A DNA stretch of 64,000 nt from Stereocaulon alpinum (lineage: Eukaryota; Ascomycota; Lecanoromycetes; Lecanorales; Stereocaulaceae), in contig JAEUBA010000042.1 of NCBI GenBank assembly GCA_018257865.1, positions 62,001 through 126,000 of the forward strand, read 5' to 3'. Shown piece after piece: positions 1-10,892 of the stretch. A model generated the notes under the pieces. The model was given only the letters and a program-made list of their open reading frames with translations, had not been told where the DNA came from and ran no database searches. A program made the position numbers and the translations under genes. How positions within the stretch are numbered: the first letter of the stretch is position 1; every line of letters begins with the position of its first letter.

Positions 1-2696
1 GTGGCTAGTCTTAGCATCGGGAGAGACCTTGCAGGCTTTGTAGAAATGATAGTGTTTCGAAACACCGCGTGGGATGCACAGTCCCAAGAAATATACTAGC
101 TCCTTCTCGCAAATTGCCAGCCTGATGAGTGACCTGGGGTCCTGCCAAGACTGTCTCTGGTTCGACTGTGGACATTGCATCTCCTAGAATGGTTCTGTGC
201 CTCAAATGACCTCCCGAGTGCTGTTTGCTTCTCAAAGAAATCGGCATGGTGCCCGATCTTTCTAGCGTAGTTATCACCTTCTCCCAAAGTCATTGGAAAT
301 AATTGCTTGGGAGAACTACTAGGCTTTGAAGATATCAATGCCTCTAGAATGTGTCACATCGTCTCGTCATTGAACTTATTGACTGTGGCGAAGCCTCATG
401 ATTACTGCGTTGCATTTCTTCACAGCCAATGTACTACAAGAGTACTGCTCTCTCTTACTCCACACCAACATGGCTTTTCCAAAACGTTTCTTCTTCGCCG
501 GAGTTGTTGCCAGAGGCTAGAAAGGCTGTCTCAGTTTGGTATTCATGCAGAGTGAGACGTGCAGCGTCCGTTCAAGAAGGTAGTAATTCTGGACTTTATC
601 AGCATACAGAGTAGTCCTCTAAGAGCATATATAGAGCACGACTAGGATACTAAAACGCTTGTTTACATATGCAGTACGCCGGGGTATCACGTCAATTAAA
701 GCAGATGAGTCTAACATGACTCAAAGACATCTGACTCCTACCCTTCTCCTCCAGTGCCTAATACCATTTGTGTGAAAACGCGCGTCCTCAAGAACCACCT
801 CAACATTCGTCAACAGTTCCATGAAAATCCTCGAACTCCGCCCATACGCTCTTCGCATCTCCCTCCTATCCTCACCCCACAAAGCAAAAGCACGCATCAC
901 CCGCTCCAGTACCACGCGCTACGCTCTCACTCTCACCGTCACCAATCCCATCTCTATCCCTACCACCGGGCGGTCTTTGCGTGTCTGCATCGCTAATTCC
1001 GGCTCTAACACATTGTGCTCGATCCACCTCAGCATCCCTACAAACACGAAAGCAAAAACCTCTTCCACCCTCCCAGCCACCCTATCGACACCAAAAACCG
1101 CCTCAGAGCGAGTCCGTTCAAGAAGATATAGCCCAGATGCCTACTCCTTTCCAGGCCTCCTACCAAAATTCAGCCATTCCCAAATAAGAATCCTTCCTCC
1201 CCATCCCAAGCTTATTGCCTAATCCTATATCAAGTTCAACAATCGCCACCACATCTACCACTTCCACAACACACCACAGAGTTCCTAGGAAGAATCACCG
1301 GAACCTACTCACCACTTCACAAACCCCGCATTCCTCCCATCCAATCGCGCTGAATAGACCAACCAACCTCGTGCCATCAGCGCTTCCATAAGAACTGTAG
1401 GTGGCACAGTCTCTCAGTAGAAACGGCGGTAGTGGAAGTGGGATAGCGAGGGAGCTACGTGGTTCGTTTGCAAGGCACTAGAGGGCGAGGGGGATCATAG
1501 GTTCTAATTGTTGCAGAGGCCTTGCTATTATGCATCTATCCCTGACGTGCGTAGTGTAAGTATCATTAGCTTTAAACTTGCCACATATCCCGCGATCAGT
1601 GGATGAAAGCGCTCGTGGAGTCTTACAGAGGAGTTGGCAAGGGTGGTTTATCAGTATCGATGATATGTGATAGGCATTAGGGAGGGTCGTGAGTGTGGAT
1701 AGTCGATTGTAGGGTCTACATATAAACGAAACCCTAACCCCAAACCTGAGCCCCCGACAATAGCCCCAATCTACCCAACCCGTCCACACTCCTACCTCCT
1801 ACCCTCCTACCCTCTAACGTCTCACATCACTATCACCATCACCATCTCCATCTCCATCTCCACCCATCAGAAAAGCTAAAGGAAATATTGCCCACCTAAC
1901 CTAACTAACCTATCCCGCCTTCACATTTGAGCACCGTATACTAACCACTAACAGCGCAGCGCAGGAACGGGATAGGACAATTTTTCGTAGCGGGGAATGA
2001 CGAGTTCAGAGGGTGATTTTGTATGGAGGGGTGTTGATTTGGGGGGGGGCGTTGGAGTGGCTAGTTGGGAAGGGGATGGGGATGGGGTGTTGGGGAGGGG
2101 GGAATGTGCATTGGACTAGGAAGGGGAGGATATGTGGTGCTGGGGGAGTGTGGGTTGCTTTTGGCGGTTGGCTGTTTCTGTTGGGTATGTTGTGGCTGGG
2201 TAAGATGATGGATGGAGACTAGGGGGGAGGCGGTAGAGATAGGGGGTGGTAAGGGTGTGTGGAGCGGTGTGGTTTTGGGGTGGTTTCTTGTGAAGAGGTA
2301 TGGTAACGTCAGTACCTTAGTTAGGGCGAGCCGTAGATGGACTGGGGATTTGGCCGGTATGTGGGTGAGAAAAGAATCCGTTTTCCGGCACTAGCACACA
2401 GTTTCTGTGCACCGCAGCAACATCTCAGTCACCGATTTTAGGAGTTTGACGTTAGTACCACACTTGTAGAACTCGTTAATTCCTAAGACATTCTCAACGG
2501 AAGGTTGTTTAGAACGATCGTGGTTGGCAAACTATCAGTTGCTGAGGAGAATGTAGGTCAATCGATTCTCTTGTCATCCGTGTGGCCGGGTATGGTTGTA
2601 GGTAGTGTTTAGCCCCTGCGATACCAGGCGGGGGGATTTTTGCGCAGCTCCTCTTGTAAAAGAACACAAACGAGAACTTGCTGCATATGCAAGAAG
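1..2696. other. Gene-poor segment, low-complexity DNA
   Basis: I can support no complete gene here. The stretch at about 1730-1930 is strongly C-rich on the + strand, with a short CATCTC-type microsatellite near 1830-1865. From about 1990 to 2300 the same strand becomes strongly G-rich, with runs such as the G-run beginning near 2040. A weak coding-like fragment on the minus strand at about 721-1130 is described under findings. The remaining open frames are short and follow the base-composition skew. Confidence 0.6.
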
Positions 2697-3761
2697 CTAG
2701 ACCCTAGCATCCGAAGTTGAGGGTAGAGCCCTCTGCTTACAGGTCCTGTTCCGCTGTGAGCCCCCAATGTAACCCACCTCCTCCAGTTCCTGCGGGTTGA
2801 GGAGTTTCCTCTTCCTCAACAGCATGTAAACAACATTCGACAGCGCTACCACAGCCACAATGCCCACATACGCCGCCAGTATGAGGACAGGAGCAATGAT
2901 ACTGAAAACCGTAAAACCATACGAGGCACGCTGAAAGCCCTCATTACTACTCAATCGATCAGTTCCTAACCCTACTTGCATGGCGGTCAAGACAATGGTA
3001 ATATACACCAGCGTGCCGACCAGCCAGCCTCTACTATCCTGGCGATAGTATCCACGCATGAGTTTCCCCTGCGAGAGACGGAATATCCAGTTTAGTCGAG
3101 CTAGGCGAAGTTCGCTGTAGGTATAGCGAAGATGCATTGGCATTGAAGTCGTGCGCCAAGTACGTTCAAGCTCGGCACTGAGAAGACTCCACTGATGCCA
3201 TGTTACTTCCTCTGGAATAACTTCGTTAGACTTCGCGATCCGAAAATCGGATTTCGTACATATGAGCGCGATGTAGGAATATAGTAAGCCGAACGCGCTA
3301 CCGTACAACTCAGCGTCTTGACAGAGGTAATTTGTCCAGATAGTGTGGCAGAGTAGGAATTCGGGCAGGGGTTTTATATATGATTTCTTGCCATGAAAGA
3401 CCATGTGCATGTCTGCCCTTGGCGTTAGGACGCAGCTGCGGCCAGACATGGTTTGCTCTGTTAGTGATGAGGGTCCAATCTTGCTGCCCGCAAGCCAGAG
3501 GTAGCTGTAGACATTGTTGAGACGATGGACCGATACTTCGGTACTGAAATAGTTTCTGAGAGCATGGGATTTTGTTTTGTCATAGAGAGTAATATAGTCA
3601 GTTCCGTCCCAGTATATTGCTGGCAGATCCAGTTGAAAACGCGGTAATGGTGATTCGTCTCCAGTGGCTGAGTTCTCTAGAATTGGCTGGGATTGTGGTA
3701 CATGGAGAGGATCCTCTACCAGGCTTGCCCAGGCAGGAAAAGGAGGAAAGAGGCGTTCCAT
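2697..3761 (-). CDS. DUF6601-type fungal membrane protein
   Basis: This single-exon gene encodes 354 residues. The central part reads like the fungal DUF6601 family as I remember it: an LDLPAIYWDG start, a YFSTEVSVHRLNNVYSYLWLAG segment, an IKPLPEFLL stretch and an ESDFRIA-like block (here KSDFRIAKSNEVIPEEVTWH). Two hydrophobic helices near residues 250-275 and 285-315 suggest integral membrane topology with the bulk of the chain outside the bilayer. The family function is unknown. The gene is divergent from the ELMO-domain gene, with only about 250 bp between the two start codons, so they may share a promoter. The initiator is the first ATG of the long frame and the protein has the family's usual length. 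Family assignment is from memory and moderately sure. Confidence 0.75.
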   Translation of the reverse strand: MERLFPPFPAWASLVEDPLHVPQSQPILENSATGDESPLPRFQLDLPAIYWDGTDYITLYDKTKSHALRNYFSTEVSVHRLNNVYSYLWLAGSKIGPSSLTEQTMSGRSCVLTPRADMHMVFHGKKSYIKPLPEFLLCHTIWTNYLCQDAELYGSAFGLLYSYIALICTKSDFRIAKSNEVIPEEVTWHQWSLLSAELERTWRTTSMPMHLRYTYSELRLARLNWIFRLSQGKLMRGYYRQDSRGWLVGTLVYITIVLTAMQVGLGTDRLSSNEGFQRASYGFTVFSIIAPVLILAAYVGIVAVVALSNVVYMLLRKRKLLNPQELEEVGYIGGSQRNRTCKQRALPSTSDARV

Positions 3762-4014
3762 GACGAATAGTATGCTACATTATGGTTAAGTGTTCAAAGT
3801 AATCACTCTACGGGCAGTCTCCAGAGCTTGTCAATCTAGCTATGTTAAAGTACCTCAAGTAGTATTGGAATCCGCCTGAATGACCGCGTCCAACGCGTCA
3901 ACCGACTATACATGCTTTATTCAGTCCAACAACACTTCCAACATTCACGAGGTGACTTAGATGGCGGTTCTGGATAGTTACTCGTGATACAGAGCTAGGC
4001 CTTTCACACGTTCA

Positions 4015-6187
4015 ATGGACAGCATAAACGTCTCAGAGCTTGTTGAGCGCCTCGGCAGCGACGAAGATGCTGTCCGCAAAATGGCAGTCTTCAAGCTGCA
4101 GTCTAATATAGGAGATCCTTCCTTTGCTGATGTATTCATACTTGAAGGAGGCCTGACAAAATTACGATATCTGGCTCTTCATGCCACCGGTAACACGCTG
4201 GCTTATAGCTTGACGTCTTTCTCGAGACTCCTGGAAGTGGATAAGGGATGGGAGTATGTCAACGCAGATCTCGTGGAGAGGGTAAATGTCTATTCAAGCA
4301 TAGTGAGATAAGTACTGACTCGCAAAGTAGGTTGTAGAATTAGTTGTCACGCATCCTCTGGTCAATATACTTCGCGGCGCCATGTCAATCCTTGTCTACA
4401 TCGTCTCTCACCCTTACAACGCCTCGAACAAATTGACCCAGCCTGAGAACTTTGGCTTTCGGGCTTTGAAACCTACTATTGCTGTCTACCCTCAATTTCT
4501 CGAAATGCTCGTCAGCAGACTGTCCTCGGCCGATCACGCTCTATGTGCCAATGCCCTACAGCTTATCAATTCTCTGATGCGAGAAGCGATCACGAACGAC
4601 ACAGATACCGAATGGCCAAAGTTCATAAAAAGGTTGCAGGATCTGGGTGTCATACAAGCTGCGTATACTCTCATGCAAAGTACGGCAATGCAAGATCTCT
4701 CACATCCACTGCTGGAATTCCAAGCACTGACGAGGGTGCTGCTTCGGAAATGGAGAGATATACCTGTAGACTTGGAAAAGCCTGACCACAGAAGGGCGCT
4801 TAAAAGCGTACACCTGGCTAGCAATCCAGAGAGGGCTTCAACGCCAGTAGAGAATGGAGACGACGGGTCAAAGAAGAAGCAACACAATCCTGAGAAGTGG
4901 AGGCGGCTAGGGTTTGAGAGCGAGAGTCCTGCGTGGGAATTTGCGGAGACCGGATACTTGGGCATGATGGATCTCACAGATTATGTGAAGAGGCATGAAG
5001 ATGGTTTTCAGAAGTTGTTACTGGAACAGTCGACAAGGCCGGTAGAGCAAAGATGTCCCATTGCGAGAGCAAGCCTCGCTGTGACCGCGATTTTATACGA
5101 ACACTTCGAAGTAGACAAGGCCGACGTCGATGAAGCAAAGTTTCCATTGGCCTTCGAGTCGAGGACGAATCTCGATAAGGTCTTCAAGCCGATGATACTG
5201 CAATGGTCCCTGATACACATCGCGGGCATGCATGCCTTTTTCAGACTATGGCAGACTACAGGCGCCGAGCAGGAAGATTTCCTAAAGATCGTGGATCTGG
5301 TCCGCATCTTGCTCGAAGCAGTCGTTGGGGGTGCTTCACGTACGAAAGACGTCCACCGAGTCGAGACAGAGATCCAAGAATTCGAGCTGCAAAGGCTGAG
5401 ACAACTACAAATGGAGCTACTTGAGCTTACATATGAAGACACCTGGGGCCATCATCTACGCCAAATCCGAGACGAGTTAAATCACGAAGCCCTGCAATTC
5501 ATCAAGGAACAACGCATACGGTGTCTACTCTCCGGGGCCTGGTTCCCCAATCCTCAGAGCTATAAGCCTGAAGCAGGCCCCGTCACAAAACAAGACCTGA
5601 AATCCTCCGAACCGTCTTCTCACCGCTTTGCAAAACTATCCTACAACAGACGCTACCTGCACTATGCAGACTACGATTTCCGTACTGACGAGGAGCCGGG
5701 ATTGGAAGTTCTGCACGAGAAGATCGATCTGGCGGCCGTCACCTCAGTCACCTCCAATGTCTCCGCTCCTTCGGATGCCAACTCTTCCACTTCTACACTT
5801 AAGACACCCCAACCTTCCTCTTCCACCAAAATCTCTATCCACGGCCATTCACCCTCGTCTCGCCCCACGACTCCTAAGACTCATCTACGCTCCGGTTCTG
5901 CAGTCACGAAGCCGGCGTCCGGTAAGAAGGAAGTCACGCTACTCACACTGTATCCGCAGACCCATAGCCTGGCTTCGGAGTGGCTGGATGGATTGCTAAT
6001 GTTATTGAACCAGCAGCCGATTACTGCAGAGACTAATAAGCTGATCGGAATGGTCCAGGACTATGGACTGAAGATTCGGCTGCTCAATGTCAGATTCGAT
6101 GATATGGCGTTTGCGGGCGACGCTCCTGAGATCCCGAGTCGTGAGGGCTTGGATGAGGATTACTATTATGATATATTCGGCGGATGA
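4015..6187 (+). CDS. ELMO/CED-12 domain protein
   Basis: Two exons, 4015-4281 and 4331-6187, are separated by a 49-nt intron (donor GTAAAT, CTGAC branch, acceptor TAG). They give about 707 residues. The N-terminal third is an armadillo-like helical region. An ELMO core lies at about residues 280-400, including the AWEFAETGYLGMMDL and CPIARASLAVTAILYEHF segments. A helical linker and a PH-like region with a Ser/Thr/Pro-rich insert near residue 560 follow. In animals ELMO proteins pair with DOCK-type exchange factors to activate Rac. Fungal homologues are thought to act with a DOCK-like partner in polarity or actin control, which is inference here. The distal end converges on the next minus-strand gene with about 150 bp between stops. 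Confidence 0.85.
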
Positions 6188-6340
6188 GCTGGTGCTTGGG
6201 ATATAGATGGGCGCACAGGAAGATACCGGCTGGAGTCAATGATTGACTTGTTTGCATTGGGGAAAAACGTTGGAGCAATGTCTTACATGATACCCAATTG
6301 CATTTCGATTCATAGCATATCTTAACAGCCCCGAAAGCTA

Positions 6341-7491
6341 TCATAACTCATCGAAAAGCCGTAACGTAGCCTCAGCATCCACAGCCGACTTCCGCTTCGT
6401 TTTACTCCTTACCTTGCTACTACTGCTCAAGCTCCTCCCTACGCCAGCCGACCCTAGTACCGTTTCCTGGCTTCTGTTGCCATTACTTTCCAGTTCCAGT
6501 AACTTATGCATCTGCCCTAGCTCAACCATCTTCCCTCCCCTAACATCCACCCCCGGCCCCCTCTGCCTTACAATGATCAATATCATGAATAGCACAATCC
6601 ACACCCCACAGCACCCCCACAAAACCCTCAACCTCCTCCCAATCATCCTCTCCCCCTCCTCATCCCGCCTCTTACTTTCCTCAACCCTAGTCCTAACAGC
6701 ATCGAGTCTTATACCCAAATTATTAGCCTTCAATCTCCCCTTCTTAATCCTATTCTCCAAATCCTTGATCCTCTCGGCTTGCGCGTCGAAACTCGTAGTC
6801 GTAGAAGTGATTTGGGCAGAGATGTCAGATGCTAGGGAGCTGGATTCAGAGGCGAAGTTATGGGAGAGGTGGGTGGTTGAGGTGGATAGTTCGTGCAGTT
6901 CGGAGAGCGTGCTTGTCAGAGAGGAGAGGGAGGTTAGGAGGGAGTAGTAGGTGTAGTCTAGGCGGCGGGTTATGCTTGTGCTTTGATTGGAGAGGGAGGT
7001 CAGGGTTGTGCGGAGGGATCTGTGTATAAATAGCTGGTCAGACCGTAGTTCTATAGTGGTGGGATATGAGAGCTCATGGGAAGAATGGATACGCACTCAT
7101 CGGCAGCTTTCCTCTTTCGGCGCTTGCGTTCTACTTCCTTCCATACTTCCTCCTCTCTTCTCCGCTCGGCCTCCGCTTTCAAACTTTGCTCTCTTGCCTG
7201 CTCCTCTTGCGCCCGCTGCTGCTGCTGTTCTTGCGCTGGCGTCTTTGTACCATCTATGTTTTTGGTAGTGGTTTTTGCGAGTAATTCGCCGAACGGGTTA
7301 GAGATCGTGGGTAGGATGGCTGTTTGGGGTACTGGAACGTCATGGTGTCGGTGATGGTGCGTGCGATGGGGGTGGTGAGGGATCTGGTGGCGGGGTTTTA
7401 CAGGGTGTGTGGAGGAGCGGGGTGGGCCGGGAGATGTGAAGGAACCTGGGGCGGCAGAGGTGGAGGTTATGGGGGTTGTTGGGCGGGACAT
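6341..7491 (-). CDS. Tail-anchored coiled-coil protein, unknown
   Basis: Two exons, 7491-7093 and 7033-6341, are proposed with a 59-nt intron (donor GTATCC, acceptor CCAG) that restores one frame of about 363 residues. I do not recognise a family. The N-terminus is Pro/His/Ser/Thr-rich and includes an NPFGELL segment near residue 70. A charged Glu/Arg/Lys coiled-coil follows at about 85-130, then a long Ser/Thr/Leu-rich helical region. One hydrophobic helix lies near residues 267-290, with a basic tail of about 70 residues behind it. This layout resembles membrane-anchored SNARE-like or tethering proteins, but no signature supports that. The frame change between exons is certain; the exact splice sites are not. 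Confidence 0.6.
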
Positions 7492-7796
7492 TGTGTTTGG
7501 TGGTGGTGGTTGGAGGTGGAAGAGGGAAGGTTGATGGCACCAGGGCAGAGGTGTGTTTACGTTTGTGGATTAGGATGTTGGAAAACAAACGCTATCTACT
7601 GATTGCAATGCACATCTCTCATAATCACGAAACAGGTTCTGTAAACACTCATTTCGAGGTCAAATGACCTTTGCGTTATCCTATAATCATTGGGTATCAA
7701 GTGCTTCATGTTTGCCAAAACTCCTAGCGCTATGCTTCGAAAATTCCCCGTCTAGAACATTATGATAACCGTTCAGACTTTTGAAAGATGTCTTTG

Positions 7797-8274
7797 TCAT
7801 GACTTCAAGAGCTTGTTTCTCTTTTCCCTCCTCTTCAGCCTCTCCACCCTCTTCCTGTGCATCTTCTCTGCCATCTTTTCGTAGCGCTCCTTCTCTTCTT
7901 TAGCTGCCCTCTTGTCCTTGATCGCTTGTATGCGCCGCTAATGAGTTCCACTTCAACCACTTTTCCCTAGCCCAACTATTTGGGGTTTCATACCTGTCTC
8001 TCATCCTCTTTCTCGTCCTTCATCTCTTTCTCTTTAGCTTTCATCGCTGCCATTGCTTTTCGCTCCTGTGTCCGCTTTTCGTATGAGGTGTATCCAGCTT
8101 TGGGACGAAACGCTGACTTTTGGGCGTGCCATTGCTTGCCTAGGTCACTTGAATCAGGATGTTTTCTGAGCGGAAATAAATCCAGCTGGTGCCTTAGTGC
8201 TAACCATTCTTTCGTAACCCTGGCGTTGTCAGAGCTGACAAAGGAGCAGCACCGACGGCTTTCGTATCTGTCAT
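7797..8274 (-). CDS. CGR1: rRNA-processing protein Cgr1
   Basis: Three exons are assembled: 8274-8205, 8139-7994 and 7937-7797, giving 118 residues. Cgr1 is a small basic nucleolar protein of 60S ribosome biogenesis, usually about 110-120 residues. The assembled chain shows the family landmarks: RKNGKQWH spanning the first intron, [17 protein letters not shown], and a Lys/Arg/Glu-rich coiled coil ending [19 protein letters not shown] and a basic C-terminus. The introns are 65 nt (donor GTTAGC, acceptor CTAG) and 56 nt (donor GTATGA, acceptor TTAG). The first intron is needed because the RKNG motif sits in a different frame from the rest. Reading straight through that intron gives a misleading longer open frame starting at 8476. 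The gene is divergent from the mitochondrial carrier gene. Confidence 0.92.
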
Positions 8275-8778
8275 ATTTGCAACTCGAGGGGGTTCCTGGC
8301 CCGTTCTTTACAGCGCCCCCAGAGAAGCCGGACTGCAAATCTAAGGGCGGAACAAAATGTTCGAGAAATTGTTTCTGCGAAGCGATAATCCCGAGTTTTA
8401 ACCGCAGTGTTGGAAAGTATGCCGGCTCGCTAAGATCACGGTACGACGAACTAAAATGTCGAAATATTGTACTCAAGTCTGTGCTTTTCTCCTTGCTGCC
8501 TGCTGTTGGTACATTGTCCGGTATGCTGGGGCTTCAAATCGTGTGCCTATTTCCAAGTGTTCGAGAGCTGATCTTGAGATACACGGGAGATCTATGAAAG
8601 CCTGCGCCGTAATCTTGCGCGGCCCCGAACATATTGTTGAGTTTTTCACTGCAGTCACTGCCTCCCAGTGAAGGACCATGTCCAACACGATATGCTCCCA
8701 CAATAACCATTCAAGGCCGTTCTACATTCACTAGAACGGCCATCTATCTAGCCTGGCTGCAATCACCCCACTTGCTCG
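8275..8778. promoter_or_regulatory. Divergent CGR1/carrier intergenic region
   Basis: These 504 bp separate the start codons of CGR1 (-) and the ornithine-type carrier (+), so they must hold both promoters. The open frames in it are extensions or shadows of CGR1. I see no clear TATA box. No other gene is supported. Confidence 0.45.
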
Positions 8779-9795
8779 ATGAGTGACGCCGCAGAGGGGA
8801 GGATTACATCCTTCGCGGCAGCAGAGAATGGGCTGCCGCCCAAAATGGAGGACAGTGGTACCGGCCAAGGTATGGAAGCAATGAAAGATGTGATTTTCGG
8901 GTCAGTTGCTGGCATGATCGGTAAGACGATCGAATACCCATTCGACACCGTCAAAGTGCGCCTCCAATCTCAACCGGAATACCTTCCGCCACGCTATACA
9001 GGCCCTGTTGACTGCTTTCGACAATCCATCCATGCCGAAGGCTTGCGAGGTCTATACCGTGGTATCAGTGCCCCTCTCGTCGGAGCGGCTATCGAAACGA
9101 GTAGCCTGTTCTTCAGCTACCGAATCGCCCAAGATGTGTTCCAAGCTACCCTGAGACCGCCCACACAAGGCGTCCCTTTACCTCTCAGTGTACTCGTGGC
9201 ATGTGGAGCAGCCAGCGGCGCGTTCACAAGCCTACTCCTCACTCCCATTGAACTTGTGAAGTGTCAGATGCAAGTCCCGCTATCCGCATCCCACCTTCGC
9301 AGACCGGGACCACTAAAGATCATTGCCTCGATCTTTCGCCATCATGGTATCTTTGGGTTATGGCATGGGCAGCTCGGCACGCTGATTCGAGAGACGGGGG
9401 GTTCGGCAGCTTGGTTCGGGAGCTATGAGGGCGTCAGTGCGCTCTTTAGGAAGCACAATACACGCTCCGCATCGCCGCCATCAGCGAACCTCGAGTCCAA
9501 CCCTCCATTGCCGATATACCAGCAACTCTTAGCAGGTGCCACAGCAGGCGTCAGCTACAATTTCGTCTTCTACCCCGCCGATACGATCAAGTCGCGTATG
9601 CAGACCGAAGGAGTCGAACCAGGAAGCAACGTCAGGAGGACATTTTGGGCCTCTGGAAAGGCGCTGTGGAGGCAGCAAGGAACCAAAGGTATGTACAGGG
9701 GTTGTGGTATTACAGTTGTCAGAGCGGCGCCAAGTTCGGCATTCATATTTGCCATCTACGAGGGACTGAGGAATTGGTGGGGACGAGGACCATGA
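8779..9795 (+). CDS. Mitochondrial ornithine carrier (Ort1/ARG11 type)
   Basis: This single-exon gene encodes 338 residues, the normal size for a mitochondrial carrier with a short N-terminal extension. Three Solcar repeats carry the signature P-x-D/E-x-x-K/R: YPFDTVKVRL near residue 54, LTPIELVKCQM near 156 and FYPADTIKSRM near 265. The segments IEYPFDTVKVRLQSQ, GISAPLVGAAIETSSLFFSY, LTPIELVKC and RETGGSAAWFGSYE match the ornithine/basic amino-acid carrier branch (yeast Ort1, Neurospora ARG11) rather than other carriers. Its role would be exchange of ornithine across the inner membrane, linking mitochondrial ornithine synthesis (ArgJ, encoded 30 kb away here) to cytosolic arginine synthesis. 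The branch assignment rests on remembered sequence; the carrier family is certain. Confidence 0.88.
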   Translation: MSDAAEGRITSFAAAENGLPPKMEDSGTGQGMEAMKDVIFGSVAGMIGKTIEYPFDTVKVRLQSQPEYLPPRYTGPVDCFRQSIHAEGLRGLYRGISAPLVGAAIETSSLFFSYRIAQDVFQATLRPPTQGVPLPLSVLVACGAASGAFTSLLLTPIELVKCQMQVPLSASHLRRPGPLKIIASIFRHHGIFGLWHGQLGTLIRETGGSAAWFGSYEGVSALFRKHNTRSASPPSANLESNPPLPIYQQLLAGATAGVSYNFVFYPADTIKSRMQTEGVEPGSNVRRTFWASGKALWRQQGTKGMYRGCGITVVRAAPSSAFIFAIYEGLRNWWGRGP

Positions 9796-10743
9796 TCCAT
9801 GCAGTGATTGGAGGCATGAATGATCGGATTGAAAGGAATGGTGCATATCACAATTAAATATGAACAAGGGCCGAGAAGGTCCGAACCCTATGCTGGCTTG
9901 GAAGATTGGTTTGGATGGAGTCCATTGCCAAGCCTGAAGATTATAGCCATATAAAGCATATGTGACAGTGACAGTGACAGTGACCAGTTTACATGACCGA
10001 CGTGACCAATATCCTCTGAAACACTCTCGGAGATGTGTCGTGGCTCGATGCGTTCATGACCAATATGGTTCAATACGCCGTTACTCAACAAGGAAATGCC
10101 GGGTAATGCACGTCAGTCTGACGTGGATGACTATTGGCTGGGAGAGCGGAGCAGCTGTGATAACAACACATGGGTGCAGGAATCAATAATGTAGAAGTGC
10201 CTTGAGTGACAGTCAGCATATTTACCAGGTTTTGCGTCATGAGAAAGCCCATTGCGGACGCGGACTATTCTGCATCCGTTGATGGCGTTGCAGCCTCCGT
10301 GTTTTAAAGGGGGGGGGGGGGGTGACTTGCAAGCGTGGGACTCGGAAATACTCGTAAGGTTGGACGGCGGGGGGACTATTAGTGTGATAAGGTAAGTTAG
10401 AGCGCGTGGGTCAGCGGTTAACCAGACACGATGAGGGCGTGTTTGAGAAGATGAATTCCAAAAGTGTTGACGCACATCGATTGGATAGCCTTCGTATAGT
10501 ATGGGCGGCTATCGGACATAAGTGGGGGACTGTGCGGGTGATGAATGGTGTGGTTCGTTCTAAAAGCGCTTCAGCCAGTCAGCAGCAAACCGGAAATCAT
10601 CCCACTATCAGGAAACAAGGGAGAAGATCTCCTGCAAGTTAAGTGGTGCAGATAGCTTATGTAGACATCAATCTCCGCTAAGGCTTGCCCTGAATATTGA
10701 TGGCTGATTATTGCGTGAGAGGGATGGGGTAGCTAGGATGGGT

Positions 10744-10781
10744 GGGAATTGGGAATTGGGAATTGGGAATTGGGAATTGGG
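10744..10781 (+). repeat. GGGAATT heptamer array
   Basis: Five perfect tandem copies of GGGAATT run from 10744 to 10778, followed by GGG. The array is non-coding; its translation gives the meaningless WELGIGN-type pattern often seen with this repeat. Confidence 0.95.
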
Positions 10782-10851
10782 ACTTGCGGTATTTCTTTGG
10801 ATTCTCCGCGTCAGCCAGCATGAAAGTCTTGCATCTTGCACGGGCTTGAGG

Positions 10852-10892
10852 CCGAATTGCGAACTGCGAATTGCGAATTGCGAATTGCGAAT
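10852..10892 (+). repeat. GCGAATT heptamer array
   Basis: About five copies of GCGAATT, one of them changed to GCGAACT, lie 71 bp after the GGGAATT array. The unit differs from that array by one base. Confidence 0.92.

Noticed and set aside
1729..1742. Telomere-like CCCTAACCCC
   Set aside because: Only one unit is present inside a C-rich tract, and genes lie on both sides of it in the wider window.
5008..5442. Long antisense frame inside the ELMO-domain gene
   Set aside because: Shadow of a strongly supported gene; Ser/Cys-rich composition is what antisense of such coding sequence gives.
7980..8597. 205-codon + strand frame over CGR1
   Set aside because: It is antisense to the CGR1 exons, which have clear family sequence.
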